This document shows positions 33,899-43,037 of a stretch of DNA of 64,000 nucleotides, piece after piece. The stretch comes from Clostridium_AD sp050717535. Its GTDB lineage: Bacteria; Bacillota; Clostridia; Clostridiales; Clostridiaceae. The notes under the pieces are model-generated. The model saw only the letters and a program-made list of their open reading frames with translations. It was not told the origin of the DNA and ran no database searches. The DNA lies in contig NZ_JBOITM010000067.1 of the NCBI RefSeq assembly GCF_050717535.1, positions 1 through 64,000 on the forward strand. The letters are read 5' to 3'. The stretch's first letter is position 1; each line of letters opens with the position of its first letter. A program made the translations under genes and the position numbers.

Positions 33899-35257
33899 AT
33901 GAAAAATTCAATATTTATTAAAAATATTAAATATCTTGTAACCTGTGATGATGATGACAATTTATTTGAAAATATAAATATGTACATTGAAGATGAAGAA
34001 ATTAAATATATCGGAAATGAAATTAAATGTGCGGATGAGATTATAGACGCAACTGATATGGCAATGTACCCAGGGCTTATAAATACGCATCATCATCTTT
34101 ATCAAATGTTTAGTAGAAATATTCCAGAGGTTCAAAACATGGAATTATTTCCATGGCTAAAATATTTGTATGAAATATGGAAAAATGTAAATAGCGATGT
34201 TATTTTGTACAGCTCTCTTTGTGGAATGGGGGAACTATTAAAAACAGGTTGTACAACCTGTTTTGACCACCACTATGTATTTCCAAAGGATCAAAACAAT
34301 CTTATTGAAGCCCAGTTTGAGGCGGCAGAAAGGCTTGGAATTAGAATGTATGCATCCAGAGGAAGCATGTCATTAAGTGTTAAGGATGGAGGTCTTCCTC
34401 CAGATTCTGTGGTCCAGTCTGTTGATGAGATTTTAAAAGATAGCGAAAGATTAGTGAAAAAATTTCATGACAAAAGCCACTTTTCTATGAAACAGGTTGC
34501 ACTTGCGCCGTGTTCACCATTTAGTGTTACTGGAGATTTAATGCGTGAATCGGCAAAACTTGCAAGAAGTCTTGGGGTTAGGTTACATACTCACCTTGCA
34601 GAAACAGTTGATGAGGAGAAATTCACTTTGGAAAAATTTAATATGCGTCCTCTTGAGTATATGGAAAGTTTGGGTTGGCTAGGTCGGGATGTGTGGTTTG
34701 CACATGGTATTCATTTTAATAATGAAGAATTAAAAATACTTGCTAGGACTGGAACAGGAGTTGCCCATTGCCCTATATCTAATATGAAGTTGTCGTCGGG
34801 AATTGCAAATATTCCTCAAATGTTAAAGCTTAAGGTTCCTGTTGGGCTTGGTGTTGACGGGAGCGCAAGCAACGATGGTTCAAACATGCTTGAAGAGATG
34901 AGAGTTGCATTTTTACTCCATAGATTAAACTCAGGTAAAAATGCACCCACAGCATATGATATACTAAAAGTAGCAACAGAAGGTAGTGCAAAAGTTCTTG
35001 GACGCTCAGATATTGGAAAATTAGCTATTGGAATGGCAGCGGATTTATTTATGATAAACCTTAATAGGATAGAACTAATAGGGGCTGAACTTGATCCTAA
35101 GGCATTGCTTAGTACTGTTGGTTTTAAAGGTGCTGTGGATTATACTATCGTAAATGGCAGGATTGTAGTCAAAGATAGTGTGCTTGTAAATATTGATGAA
35201 GAAAAAATCTATCATGAAAGCCATGATGTGGCAAAGAAATTTGTAAGAGGGTATTAA
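33899..35257 (+). CDS. 8-oxoguanine/guanine deaminase-like amidohydrolase
   Basis: 452 residues of the SsnA/TrzA/AtzA-type amidohydrolase family. Metal and catalytic motifs are INTHHHLYQ (HxH), HTHLAET, FAHGIHF and GVDGSASNDGSNM. The sequence is closest in style to 8-oxoguanine deaminases (previously named hydroxydechloroatrazine ethylaminohydrolase), which make urate from 8-oxoguanine. Guanine deamination is the alternative. It sits 24 nt after the permease and 39 nt before xdhA, feeding purines to xanthine dehydrogenase. Start ATG with GGGAGGGGG upstream. Confidence 0.87.
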   Translation: MKNSIFIKNIKYLVTCDDDDNLFENINMYIEDEEIKYIGNEIKCADEIIDATDMAMYPGLINTHHHLYQMFSRNIPEVQNMELFPWLKYLYEIWKNVNSDVILYSSLCGMGELLKTGCTTCFDHHYVFPKDQNNLIEAQFEAAERLGIRMYASRGSMSLSVKDGGLPPDSVVQSVDEILKDSERLVKKFHDKSHFSMKQVALAPCSPFSVTGDLMRESAKLARSLGVRLHTHLAETVDEEKFTLEKFNMRPLEYMESLGWLGRDVWFAHGIHFNNEELKILARTGTGVAHCPISNMKLSSGIANIPQMLKLKVPVGLGVDGSASNDGSNMLEEMRVAFLLHRLNSGKNAPTAYDILKVATEGSAKVLGRSDIGKLAIGMAADLFMINLNRIELIGAELDPKALLSTVGFKGAVDYTIVNGRIVVKDSVLVNIDEEKIYHESHDVAKKFVRGY

Positions 35258-35296
35258 GTACAGAAAAAATATATTTATTATATAAGGAGGCATAAA

Positions 35297-37594
35297 ATGA
35301 GTATTGGAAAAAGTATAAAAAGAGTTGATGCTTTTGATAAGGTAACAGGACGCGCACAATATACAGATGATTTTAAGTTAAGTAATGCTCTTGTTGCGCA
35401 AGTTATGCATAGTACTATTGCTAATGGTCTTGTTAAAAGCATTGATATTACTGAGGCTATGAAACTTGAGGGAGTCGTAAAAATTGTAACTTGCTTTGAC
35501 GTTCCTAATATCCAATTTGCAACAGCGGGGCATCCTTTTTCACTGGATCCTGCACATCAGGATATTGCAGACAGAAAGCTACTTAATCAAAGAGTCAGAT
35601 ATTATGGTGATGATATAGCAGCAGTAATTGCTAAAGATAGTGTAACTGCAATAAGAGCAATTAAACTTATAAAAGTTGAATACGAAGAATATGAACCATT
35701 AATGTCTATTGAAGCTGCTTTGAAGCAAGGAGCAAATTTGAATGAAGGATCAAAACCAATTCATGAGGAGTATCCGGATAATATTCTTGCACATACAAGT
35801 TATGAAATAGGTAATTATGATAGTGCTATAAAAGAAGAAGGACTCATTGTTTTTGAGGGAGAATATGAAACTCCAATGGTTAAGCACTGCCAGCTTGAAA
35901 ATCCGATTTCTTATGCTTATGCGGAGGGTAAAAGAATTGTTGTTGTTACATCAACTCAAATTCCTCATATTGTAAGACGTGTAGTTGGTCAAGCCCTTGG
36001 CATTGAGTGGGGAAAAGTTAGAGTTATTAAACCATATATAGGTGGTGGATTTGGTAATAAACAAGAGGTTCTTTACGAACCGTTAAACGCATATTTGTGC
36101 ACAGTTGTTGGTGGCAGATGTGTTAAACTTGACTTGAGTCGCGAAGAGGATTTTGTTAATAGCCGTGTGCGTCATGCTATGAAAATTAAAGTCAAAAGTT
36201 ATGTGAGACCAAATGGACGGTTTGTTGCTAGGAAAGTAGAGGTATATGGCAATAAAGGGGCTTATGCATCCCATGGACATAGTATAATAAGTAAAGCAGG
36301 CCACGCAGTTAAACAAGTATATCAGGATGAAGTTGCAACTAAAGGTGATATGTATTCAGTATTTACTAATATGCCAGTGTCTGGTGCTATGCGTGCTTAT
36401 GGCATACCACAAATAACTTTTGCTCTTGAATCTCATGTTGATGATATTGCAACAAACCTGGGCTTAGACAAAATTGAAATAAGAAAACTTAATGCTATGA
36501 AATTAGGTTTTGTTGACAATCAGGTTAAATGCTATAGTAATGGTCTTGACGAATGTATTGAAAAGGGTAGAAAATATATAGACTGGGATAATAAACTCAA
36601 AGAATACCAAAATCAAACAGGAACCACCCGAAAAGGTGTGGGTATGGCAATATTTAGTTATGCAACTGGGGTTTATCCTATTTCACTGGAAACTGCATCT
36701 TGTAGAATTGTGCTTAATCAAGATGGTTCTGTTCAACTTCAAATGGGTGCTACAGAAATAGGGCAAGGGGCAGATACTGTATTTGGACAAATGGTAGCAG
36801 AGGTGCTTAGCATTCCAGCTGAAAATGTGCACACTGTATCAACGCAAGATACAGATGTTACACCATTTGATACAGGTGCTTATGCATCTAGACAATCTTA
36901 TGTATCAGGAATGGCTGCTAAAAAGGCTGCTTTAGAGTTAAAAGAAAAGATAATAGAACATGCAAATTTTATGTTGAAACTTCCTGTAGGGAACATTGAA
37001 CTTAAAGATAATAACATTATAAATAGAGAAACTGGTGAAATTATAGCTTCACTTAAAGAAGTTGCTACGCATGCATTTTATAATACTGAAAAATCAGTTC
37101 ACATAACGGCGGATGTTACAAACCAATGTAAATCAAACACCTTCGCCTTTGGAGTATGTTTTGTTGAGGTTGAAGTTGATATTCCTGTAGGTAAAATTAA
37201 AGTTATTAAAGTTATTAATGTTCATGATAGTGGTAAAATTCTTAATCCTAAGCTAGCGGCAGGACAGGTACATGGTGGTATGAGCATGAGTTTAGGTTAT
37301 GGTTTAACAGAGCAGGTTTTATTTGATCCAAAAACAGGCAGAATGCTCAATGATAATTTACTGGATTATAAACTTCCAACTATTATGGATACACCACATT
37401 TGGAAGCACAATTTGCAGAAACCTACGATGTATCAGGTCCTTTTGGTAATAAGGCTCTAGGAGAACCGCCTGCCATTCCTGTTGCACCTGCAATTAGAAA
37501 TGCTGTGCTTAATGCCACAGGAGTTAAGTTTAATGTGGCTCCGTTAACGCCACAAAGACTTGTAGAAAAATTTAAAGAGCAAAATTTAATATAA
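35297..37594 (+). CDS. xdhA: xanthine dehydrogenase, molybdenum-binding subunit
   Basis: 765 residues. The N-terminal Ald_Xan_dh_C hammerhead starts at IKRVDAFDKVTGRAQYTDDF. The molybdopterin-binding part has KPYIGGGFGNKQ, GAMRAYGIPQ and QMGATEIGQGADT. The active-site base is the glutamate in KALGEPPAIPVAP. It hydroxylates hypoxanthine or xanthine at the Mo site with XdhB (FAD) and XdhC (Fe-S), like the separate-subunit XdhABC of E. coli. Start ATG with AAGGAGGC upstream; a 19-nt gap precedes xdhB. Confidence 0.93.
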   Translation: MSIGKSIKRVDAFDKVTGRAQYTDDFKLSNALVAQVMHSTIANGLVKSIDITEAMKLEGVVKIVTCFDVPNIQFATAGHPFSLDPAHQDIADRKLLNQRVRYYGDDIAAVIAKDSVTAIRAIKLIKVEYEEYEPLMSIEAALKQGANLNEGSKPIHEEYPDNILAHTSYEIGNYDSAIKEEGLIVFEGEYETPMVKHCQLENPISYAYAEGKRIVVVTSTQIPHIVRRVVGQALGIEWGKVRVIKPYIGGGFGNKQEVLYEPLNAYLCTVVGGRCVKLDLSREEDFVNSRVRHAMKIKVKSYVRPNGRFVARKVEVYGNKGAYASHGHSIISKAGHAVKQVYQDEVATKGDMYSVFTNMPVSGAMRAYGIPQITFALESHVDDIATNLGLDKIEIRKLNAMKLGFVDNQVKCYSNGLDECIEKGRKYIDWDNKLKEYQNQTGTTRKGVGMAIFSYATGVYPISLETASCRIVLNQDGSVQLQMGATEIGQGADTVFGQMVAEVLSIPAENVHTVSTQDTDVTPFDTGAYASRQSYVSGMAAKKAALELKEKIIEHANFMLKLPVGNIELKDNNIINRETGEIIASLKEVATHAFYNTEKSVHITADVTNQCKSNTFAFGVCFVEVEVDIPVGKIKVIKVINVHDSGKILNPKLAAGQVHGGMSMSLGYGLTEQVLFDPKTGRMLNDNLLDYKLPTIMDTPHLEAQFAETYDVSGPFGNKALGEPPAIPVAPAIRNAVLNATGVKFNVAPLTPQRLVEKFKEQNLI

Positions 37595-37613
37595 AAGTAG
37601 AGGTGGAATAACA

Positions 37614-38501
37614 ATGTATGATATTGAAAAACTATACCAGGCAACTTCAGTAAAGGATGCTATAAGTCATCTTGAATTGGAACCAAAATCTATAATTATT
37701 GCAGGTGGAAGTGACGTGCTTATAAGCATCCGTCATGGCAAACTTGCTGGATGCTCACTTGTAAGTATTTTTGGCTTGGATGAACTAAGAGGCGTAACAC
37801 TTCAAGAGGATGGTAGTATAAAAATAGGAGCACTTACAAGCTTTTCACACATAACTAAAAGTGATATTATCCAAAAATATATTCCAGTACTGGGAGAAGC
37901 AGTTGATGAAATAGGAGGTCCACAATTAAGAAACATTGGAACAATTGGAGGAAATATTTCAAATGGTGTTACAAGTGCAGACAGCGCATCCACGTTATTT
38001 GCACTAAATGCTAAGCTTCAAATAGAAGGACCAGATGGAGAAAGAATTATTCCTATCTCAGAGTACTATGTTGGCCCTGGAAGAGTTAGTCTGAAAAATG
38101 CTGAAATACTTACGGCAATTTATATTACTAAAGAAAATTATGAGAATTTTAAAGGCAATTACATTAAATATGCTATGCGTAATGCAATGGATATTGCAAC
38201 CCTTGGTTGTAGTGTAGTTTGTAAACTTAATGCACAAAAGGATAAGATAGAAGATGTGCGTCTTGCATACGGTGTTGCAGCTCCAATACCTATGAGATGT
38301 TATAAAGCTGAAGAGGCTATAAAGGGAATGAGTTTTTCTGATGAAATGTACAATATTTTTGGTGAAACAGCAAAGACTGAAGTGAATCCAAGGACATCTT
38401 GGCGTGCATCTAAAGATTTCCGTCTTCAACTTGTCTCTGAATTGTGTAAAAGGGCTTTAAAAGAATCTATAAAACAATGTGGAGGTGTAATCAATGGCTA
38501 A
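37614..38501 (+). CDS. xdhB: xanthine dehydrogenase, FAD-binding subunit
   Basis: 295 residues with the CO-dehydrogenase-flavoprotein fold. The FAD loop IIAGGSDVLI lies near residue 30 and IGGPQLRNIGTIGGNISNG at about 100-118. The C-terminal region has TSWRASKDFRLQL. It passes electrons from the Fe-S subunit to NAD or another acceptor through FAD. The stop overlaps the xdhC start by 8 nt, so translation is coupled. Confidence 0.93.
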   Translation: MYDIEKLYQATSVKDAISHLELEPKSIIIAGGSDVLISIRHGKLAGCSLVSIFGLDELRGVTLQEDGSIKIGALTSFSHITKSDIIQKYIPVLGEAVDEIGGPQLRNIGTIGGNISNGVTSADSASTLFALNAKLQIEGPDGERIIPISEYYVGPGRVSLKNAEILTAIYITKENYENFKGNYIKYAMRNAMDIATLGCSVVCKLNAQKDKIEDVRLAYGVAAPIPMRCYKAEEAIKGMSFSDEMYNIFGETAKTEVNPRTSWRASKDFRLQLVSELCKRALKESIKQCGGVING

Positions 38502-38979
38502 TAAAATTTTAAGTTTTGTGGTAAATGGTGAGCCTAAACAAATTATGATAGATGATAGAGACTCGCTTACAGATGTTCTGAGAAATCAGCTTAATCTTAC
38601 AAGTGTTAAAAAAGGTTGTGAGGTCGGAGAATGTGGAGCTTGCACTGTTCTTATTAATGGAGAAGCTTTTGATTCATGTATTTATCTTGCAATTTGGGCA
38701 GAAGGTAAAGAAATTCGTACAACTGAAGGACTCATGGATGCTGATGGTAAAATATCGGACATCCAGGAAGCATTTATTGAGGAAGGTGCAGTGCAATGCG
38801 GTTTCTGTACTTGCGGAGAGATTATGGCATCTATCCCTATTCTTGAAGATGAAAAAGAGTATACAAAAGATGAAATTAAAAAGAAGCTTTCCGGTAACCT
38901 TTGTCGTTGTACTGGTTATGAAAATATATTAAATGCTGTAGAAAAAACTAAAGTGCATCGTTGTGATTGTAAGAAATGA
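38494..38979 (+). CDS. xdhC: xanthine dehydrogenase, [2Fe-2S] subunit
   Basis: 161 residues. The plant-type ferredoxin motif CEVGECGACTVLING binds one cluster. The helical motif CGFCTCGEIMA...LCRCTGYENI binds the second, next to the molybdopterin. In the CGFC-x2-G motif the usual CTPG is CTCG. It is the last gene of the permease-deaminase-xdh operon. The symbol follows E. coli xdhABC, where XdhC is the Fe-S subunit, not the XdhC/CoxI insertion factor found at 56452. Confidence 0.92.
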   Translation: MANKILSFVVNGEPKQIMIDDRDSLTDVLRNQLNLTSVKKGCEVGECGACTVLINGEAFDSCIYLAIWAEGKEIRTTEGLMDADGKISDIQEAFIEEGAVQCGFCTCGEIMASIPILEDEKEYTKDEIKKKLSGNLCRCTGYENILNAVEKTKVHRCDCKK

Positions 38980-39145
38980 TAGCTAGGATGCAAGCTTTTT
39001 AAAATAAAAACCCATAAATAAGCCAATGTAAATCAAATATATGTATTAAAAATGCTATTTTGAAAAGTGGATAAACTATATTTTAAATTTTGCCTTGCGA
39101 ATAATTCGTTGGGCTTAATTATAAAAAAGTTGAGGGGGAACAAAA

Positions 39146-40495
39146 ATGGAACGTTTTCAGTTGAAAGAAAATGGGAGTGACGTAAAAAAGGAGGTTATAG
39201 GAGGGATAACAACGTTTTTAACCATGGCCTACATAATTGCAGTTAATGCAAATATTTTAGGAGCTACAGGAATGGATATGGGTGCTATAGTAACGGTAAC
39301 TTGTTTAACAGCGGGATTTACTACAATAGCTATGGGATTATATGCAAATCTTCCTTTTGCACTAGCATCGGGAATGGGACTTAATGCATTCTTTGCTTTT
39401 AGTGTAGTAATCGGAAAGAAAATTCCTTGGCAAGTGGCACTGGCAGCTGTATTTGTTGAAGGTGTTATCTTTATTATATTATCATTAACTAGTGTAAGAG
39501 AAGCAGTAGTTAACTCTATACCAACGACTTTGAAAATAGCCGTTACTGCAGGTATCGGACTTTTCATTGCTTTTATTGGTTTTGTAGATGCTGGCATTGT
39601 AGTTAGCAATGATGCAACAAAGGTAGCTATGGGTACGTTTAAAAGCCCAGCAGTATTAATAACAGTACTAGGAGTAATCGTAATAGTAGTATTGTCAAAG
39701 AAAAAAGTTAGAGGAGCTATATTATGGGGAATAGTTGCAAGTGCTGGAGCAGCTTGGATATATGCCATGATAGCACCAATAACAGCAGCGACTTATGGAA
39801 TAGCCACCCCAAAAGGAATATTTAAACTTGAATCAATATCACCAATTGCTGCTAAACTAGACTTTTCATACTTAACTGATCCAGCTAAAATATTGCAATT
39901 TATAACAATAGTGTTAACATTCTTATTTGTTGATTTTTTCGATACTGTAGGAACTTTAGTAGGAGTTGCGTCTAAGGTTGGAATGGTAGACAAAGATGGT
40001 AAGGTTAAAAATGCTGGACGTGCGCTACTAGTAGATGCTGTTGGTACTACGGTAGGAGCTTTCCTTGGTACTTCGACTGTAACTACTTTCGTAGAAAGTT
40101 CAGCGGGAGTTGCAGAAGGTGCTAGAACAGGACTTGCTTCTGTTGTAACAGGCATTTTATTCTTACTAGCAATGTTCTTTTCACCATTATTTATTGCAAT
40201 ACCATCTTGTGCAACTGCACCGGCACTCATAATAGTAGGATTTTTCATGATGGAAGGTGTAACGAAGATAGACTTTAATGATTTCACAGAAGGAGTACCT
40301 GCTTTCTTAACAATCGCAATGATGCCACTTACTTATAGTATAGGAGATGGTTTAACAATTGGACTTCTTTCTTATGCTGTGTTAAACGGAATCAACAATT
40401 TATTTACTAAGGATCATACTAAGAGAAAGAAAGTTTCGATTGTGATTTACATTTTGGCATTAATATTTATTGCAAAATTATATATTACAGGCTAA
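39146..40495 (+). CDS. AzgA/PbuG-type adenine-hypoxanthine-guanine permease
   Basis: 449 residues and about 12-14 hydrophobic segments. The AzgA subfamily signatures are GGITTFLTMAYIIAVNANIL near the N-terminus, GMGLNAFFAF, FVDFFDTVGTLVGVA and GTSTVTTFVESSAGVAEGARTG (in two parts). It would import adenine, hypoxanthine or guanine by proton symport, supplying Ade and the deaminase. It is a single gene, 166 nt after xdhC. The leader carries no recognisable purine riboswitch. Start ATG with TTGAGGGGGAAC upstream. Confidence 0.92.
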   Translation: MERFQLKENGSDVKKEVIGGITTFLTMAYIIAVNANILGATGMDMGAIVTVTCLTAGFTTIAMGLYANLPFALASGMGLNAFFAFSVVIGKKIPWQVALAAVFVEGVIFIILSLTSVREAVVNSIPTTLKIAVTAGIGLFIAFIGFVDAGIVVSNDATKVAMGTFKSPAVLITVLGVIVIVVLSKKKVRGAILWGIVASAGAAWIYAMIAPITAATYGIATPKGIFKLESISPIAAKLDFSYLTDPAKILQFITIVLTFLFVDFFDTVGTLVGVASKVGMVDKDGKVKNAGRALLVDAVGTTVGAFLGTSTVTTFVESSAGVAEGARTGLASVVTGILFLLAMFFSPLFIAIPSCATAPALIIVGFFMMEGVTKIDFNDFTEGVPAFLTIAMMPLTYSIGDGLTIGLLSYAVLNGINNLFTKDHTKRKKVSIVIYILALIFIAKLYITG

Positions 40496-40536
40496 AAGTA
40501 ATAGGAATATTAGAAATGGTTTAACAGAGGTAAAGA

Positions 40537-40574
40537 AACAACTCGCTTATTTAATAATGCGAGTTGTTTTTTTT
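40537..40574 (+). terminator. terminator after the AzgA-type permease
   Basis: AAACAACTCGC and GCGAGTTGTTT form an 11-bp stem, followed by a run of T. The left flank is not A-rich, so it serves mainly the plus strand. Confidence 0.9.
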
Positions 40575-40602
40575 GTATTTATAAAGGATAAAATAATTCT
40601 TA

Positions 40603-41955
40603 TTAGCTAGCTTTTTCTTGATCATTAGCATTGGTATTAATAGCTTCTTCAGTTTTATCTTTAGGTAAGACTAGGTTTAGTGCTATTGCAACTATTGTTG
40701 TAACAACGATAGATGATTTTCCAAATATAGATATAAACCATCCTGGGAATAGAGCAAATGCATCAGGAACTTGAACAATACCTATACCTAAGGCAACTGC
40801 AATGCCTACAACTGCTGAGTTTCTCATTGTAAGGTTACTTGAAGCAATCATTTTAACTCCTGTCATTGTTATTGTGGCAAAAACAGAGATTGTCGCTCCA
40901 CCTAAAACACATTGAGGAATGGTTGTAAGTAGTGAGGCAAATTTAGGAATAAGACCTGCTAAAATTACAACAAAAGAAGCAAATGCAAATACCCATTTAT
41001 TGATAACTTTATTTGTAATTACTATACCAACATTTTGGCTATATGTTGCAGTTGGCATACAACCAAACAGTGCACCAATTATACTTGAAAATCCGCTTCC
41101 AATAATACCACCGGAAAGCTCTTTATGAGTAGGAGATCTATCCATACCCCCACCTGTTGTAGCGGATAAGTCACCTATAGCTTGAACAGAATTTACAATG
41201 TACATTATAGCCATAGATATTATAGCTGTAGCATTAAAGCTTATACCAAAATATAGTGGCTTTGGAGCTTGAAAAAGTCCAGCTGAAGTAACTGCATCAA
41301 AGGATACCATTCCAAGAAACATAGCAATAATATATCCTACAATTATACCTATTAAAATAGATGCTAGTTTGAGAGTTCCTTTAGTAAAGAAATTTAGAAA
41401 GACTACTACTCCAAGGGTTATCATGGCAACGGCCCAGTTCAAAGGAGAACCAAACGTAGGAGAACCAACTCCACCGGCTATATACTTAATAGCAACCGTA
41501 TACAATGATAATCCTATGGCAAAAATAACTGTACCAGTAACAAGGGGTGGAAAGAATTTTATTAATTTTTTCAAGAATATTCCGAAAATTATGGCGACTA
41601 TTCCGCCTATTATTTGTGCTCCAAAAACCGTGGCAATATTAAATTCACCGGTAATGGCAGCCAGAGTTGGAACGTATGCAAAACTTACTCCCATAATTAC
41701 GGGTAATCTTGAACCAATAACTTTGCCTAGTGGAAAAATTTGAATTAAAGTTGCTATGCCAGCAAAAAATAGCGAGGATTGGACAAGTAAAATCTTGTCG
41801 GCAGCAGTAAGATTTGCAACTCCAGCAATTATGAGCGCTGGTGTAACACAACCCACAATCATAGCTACAACATGTTGAAGACCTAATGGTATAATTTCTT
41901 TAATAGAAGGCATACCATCATATTGGAATAATAAAGACTTTTGATTAGAACTCAT
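40603..41955 (-). CDS. NCS2 purine (xanthine/urate) permease
   Basis: 450 residues and about 14 hydrophobic helices. The NAT signature is TYSQNVGIVITN, and FFPPLVTGTVI and GGGMDRSPTHKELSGGI are also present. It resembles the UacT/XanQ group that takes up urate or xanthine by proton symport. It is the last gene of the dpaL-ygeY-ygeW-arcC block, so it probably brings in the oxidised purine that the block degrades. Start ATG with GAGGGGGAA upstream; a 10-bp palindrome lies about 20 nt before it. Confidence 0.9.
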   Translation of the reverse strand: MSSNQKSLLFQYDGMPSIKEIIPLGLQHVVAMIVGCVTPALIIAGVANLTAADKILLVQSSLFFAGIATLIQIFPLGKVIGSRLPVIMGVSFAYVPTLAAITGEFNIATVFGAQIIGGIVAIIFGIFLKKLIKFFPPLVTGTVIFAIGLSLYTVAIKYIAGGVGSPTFGSPLNWAVAMITLGVVVFLNFFTKGTLKLASILIGIIVGYIIAMFLGMVSFDAVTSAGLFQAPKPLYFGISFNATAIISMAIMYIVNSVQAIGDLSATTGGGMDRSPTHKELSGGIIGSGFSSIIGALFGCMPTATYSQNVGIVITNKVINKWVFAFASFVVILAGLIPKFASLLTTIPQCVLGGATISVFATITMTGVKMIASSNLTMRNSAVVGIAVALGIGIVQVPDAFALFPGWFISIFGKSSIVVTTIVAIALNLVLPKDKTEEAINTNANDQEKAS

Positions 41956-41976
41956 AAAAATTCCCCCTCATGATTT

Positions 41977-41998
41977 AGGATAGTGTAAACACTATCCT
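41977..41998. promoter_or_regulatory. palindrome between arcC and the purine permease gene
   Basis: AGGATAGTGT and ACACTATCCT form a perfect 10-bp stem around AA. T's follow only on the plus strand, which carries no gene here. For the minus-strand operon it is therefore an intercistronic hairpin or an operator. Confidence 0.55.
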
Positions 41999-42011
41999 TT
42001 TTATATAATTT

Positions 42012-42941
42012 CTATTTTATGATAGTACCCGTAGTACCTGCTATGCCATCTTTAGCTTTTTCTAGTAGAGTTATTAATGAATATCTGCCTTCTTTTGAAG
42101 AAGCAAAATCGATTGCAGCTTCTACCTTAGGAAGCATTGAACCAGGGGCAAAGTGGCCCTCTTTTGCATATCTACTAATTTCATCAACTGTAATATTGTG
42201 AAGCCATTTTTCATTTGGTTTACCAAAGTTTATAGCAACTTTTTCTACAGCTGTTAAAATAATAAGGCAATCAGCGTTAAGTTCTTTTGCAAGAGTACAA
42301 CTAGCAAAATCCTTATCGATAACGGCGCTTACACCTTTTAGATGATTACCCTCTTTTATAACAGGAATACCACCACCACCACAGGCGATTACAACTTGGC
42401 CTATATCTACCAATGATTTTATTGTTTCAATTTCTATAATGCCTACTGGCTTTGGTGAAGCAACAACTTCTCTATATCCACGACCAGCATCTTCAATAAC
42501 TTTTTTGCCACTTTTTATTTCAAGATCAGCTTCTTCTCTTGTCATGAAACTCCCAATAGGTTTAGTTGGATTTTCAAAGGCTTTATCCGTAGGGTCTACT
42601 TCAACTTGCGTTATTATTGTTGAAACATTTTTGTTTATATTACGATTAAGTAGTTCTTCTCTAAGTGCATTTTGCAGATCATAACCAATATAAGCTTGAC
42701 TCATTGCAACACATACAGACATAGGACATAGTGAATATTTAGGATTGTTTTTATGGAGTTCGCTCATTGCAATATTAATCATACCGACTTGAGGTCCGTT
42801 TCCATGAGATATAACAACTTCATTTCCTTCTTCTATAAGATCAACTATAGCTTTGGCAGTAGATTTTACAGCTACCATTTGTTCCTTTAAATTACTTCCA
42901 AGAGCATTACCACCCAATGCGATTACTACTTTTTTCTTCAT
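42012..42941 (-). CDS. arcC: carbamate kinase
   Basis: 309 residues. Amino-acid-kinase motifs are VIALGGNALG, ISHGNGPQVGMI, IACGGGGIPVI and VIDKDFASC. It transfers phosphate from carbamoyl phosphate to ADP, giving ATP, CO2 and ammonia. It lies in the same block as the YgeW carbamoyltransferase, which is the expected source of carbamoyl phosphate. This would be the energy-conserving step of purine breakdown. Start ATG with AAGGGGGATAAT upstream. A hairpin separates it from ygeW. Confidence 0.94.
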   Translation of the reverse strand: MKKKVVIALGGNALGSNLKEQMVAVKSTAKAIVDLIEEGNEVVISHGNGPQVGMINIAMSELHKNNPKYSLCPMSVCVAMSQAYIGYDLQNALREELLNRNINKNVSTIITQVEVDPTDKAFENPTKPIGSFMTREEADLEIKSGKKVIEDAGRGYREVVASPKPVGIIEIETIKSLVDIGQVVIACGGGGIPVIKEGNHLKGVSAVIDKDFASCTLAKELNADCLIILTAVEKVAINFGKPNEKWLHNITVDEISRYAKEGHFAPGSMLPKVEAAIDFASSKEGRYSLITLLEKAKDGIAGTTGTIIK

Positions 42942-42971
42942 AATATTATCCCCCTTGTGAATTCAATTTTA

Positions 42972-43015
42972 AAAATAAAAGGCTATGTAGAATTTATAAT
43001 TCAGCATAGCCTTTT
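42972..43015 (-). terminator. terminator-like hairpin between ygeW and arcC
   Basis: AAAAGGCTATG and CATAGCCTTTT pair; on the minus strand the stem is followed by TTTTATTTTT. It may partly uncouple arcC and the permease from the upstream genes. Confidence 0.75.
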
Positions 43016-43037
43016 ACTATAAAAACAATTTAGAATA

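Noticed and set aside
33899..35257. Calling the amidohydrolase a true guanine deaminase or an atrazine-degrading enzyme
   Set aside because: The motifs fit the 8-oxoguanine deaminase branch but cannot fix the substrate; atrazine annotation is a legacy family name.
38980..39145. Possible purine riboswitch before the AzgA-type permease
   Set aside because: The conserved loop and core sequences of the purine aptamer are absent; the same check failed before ade and the other permeases.
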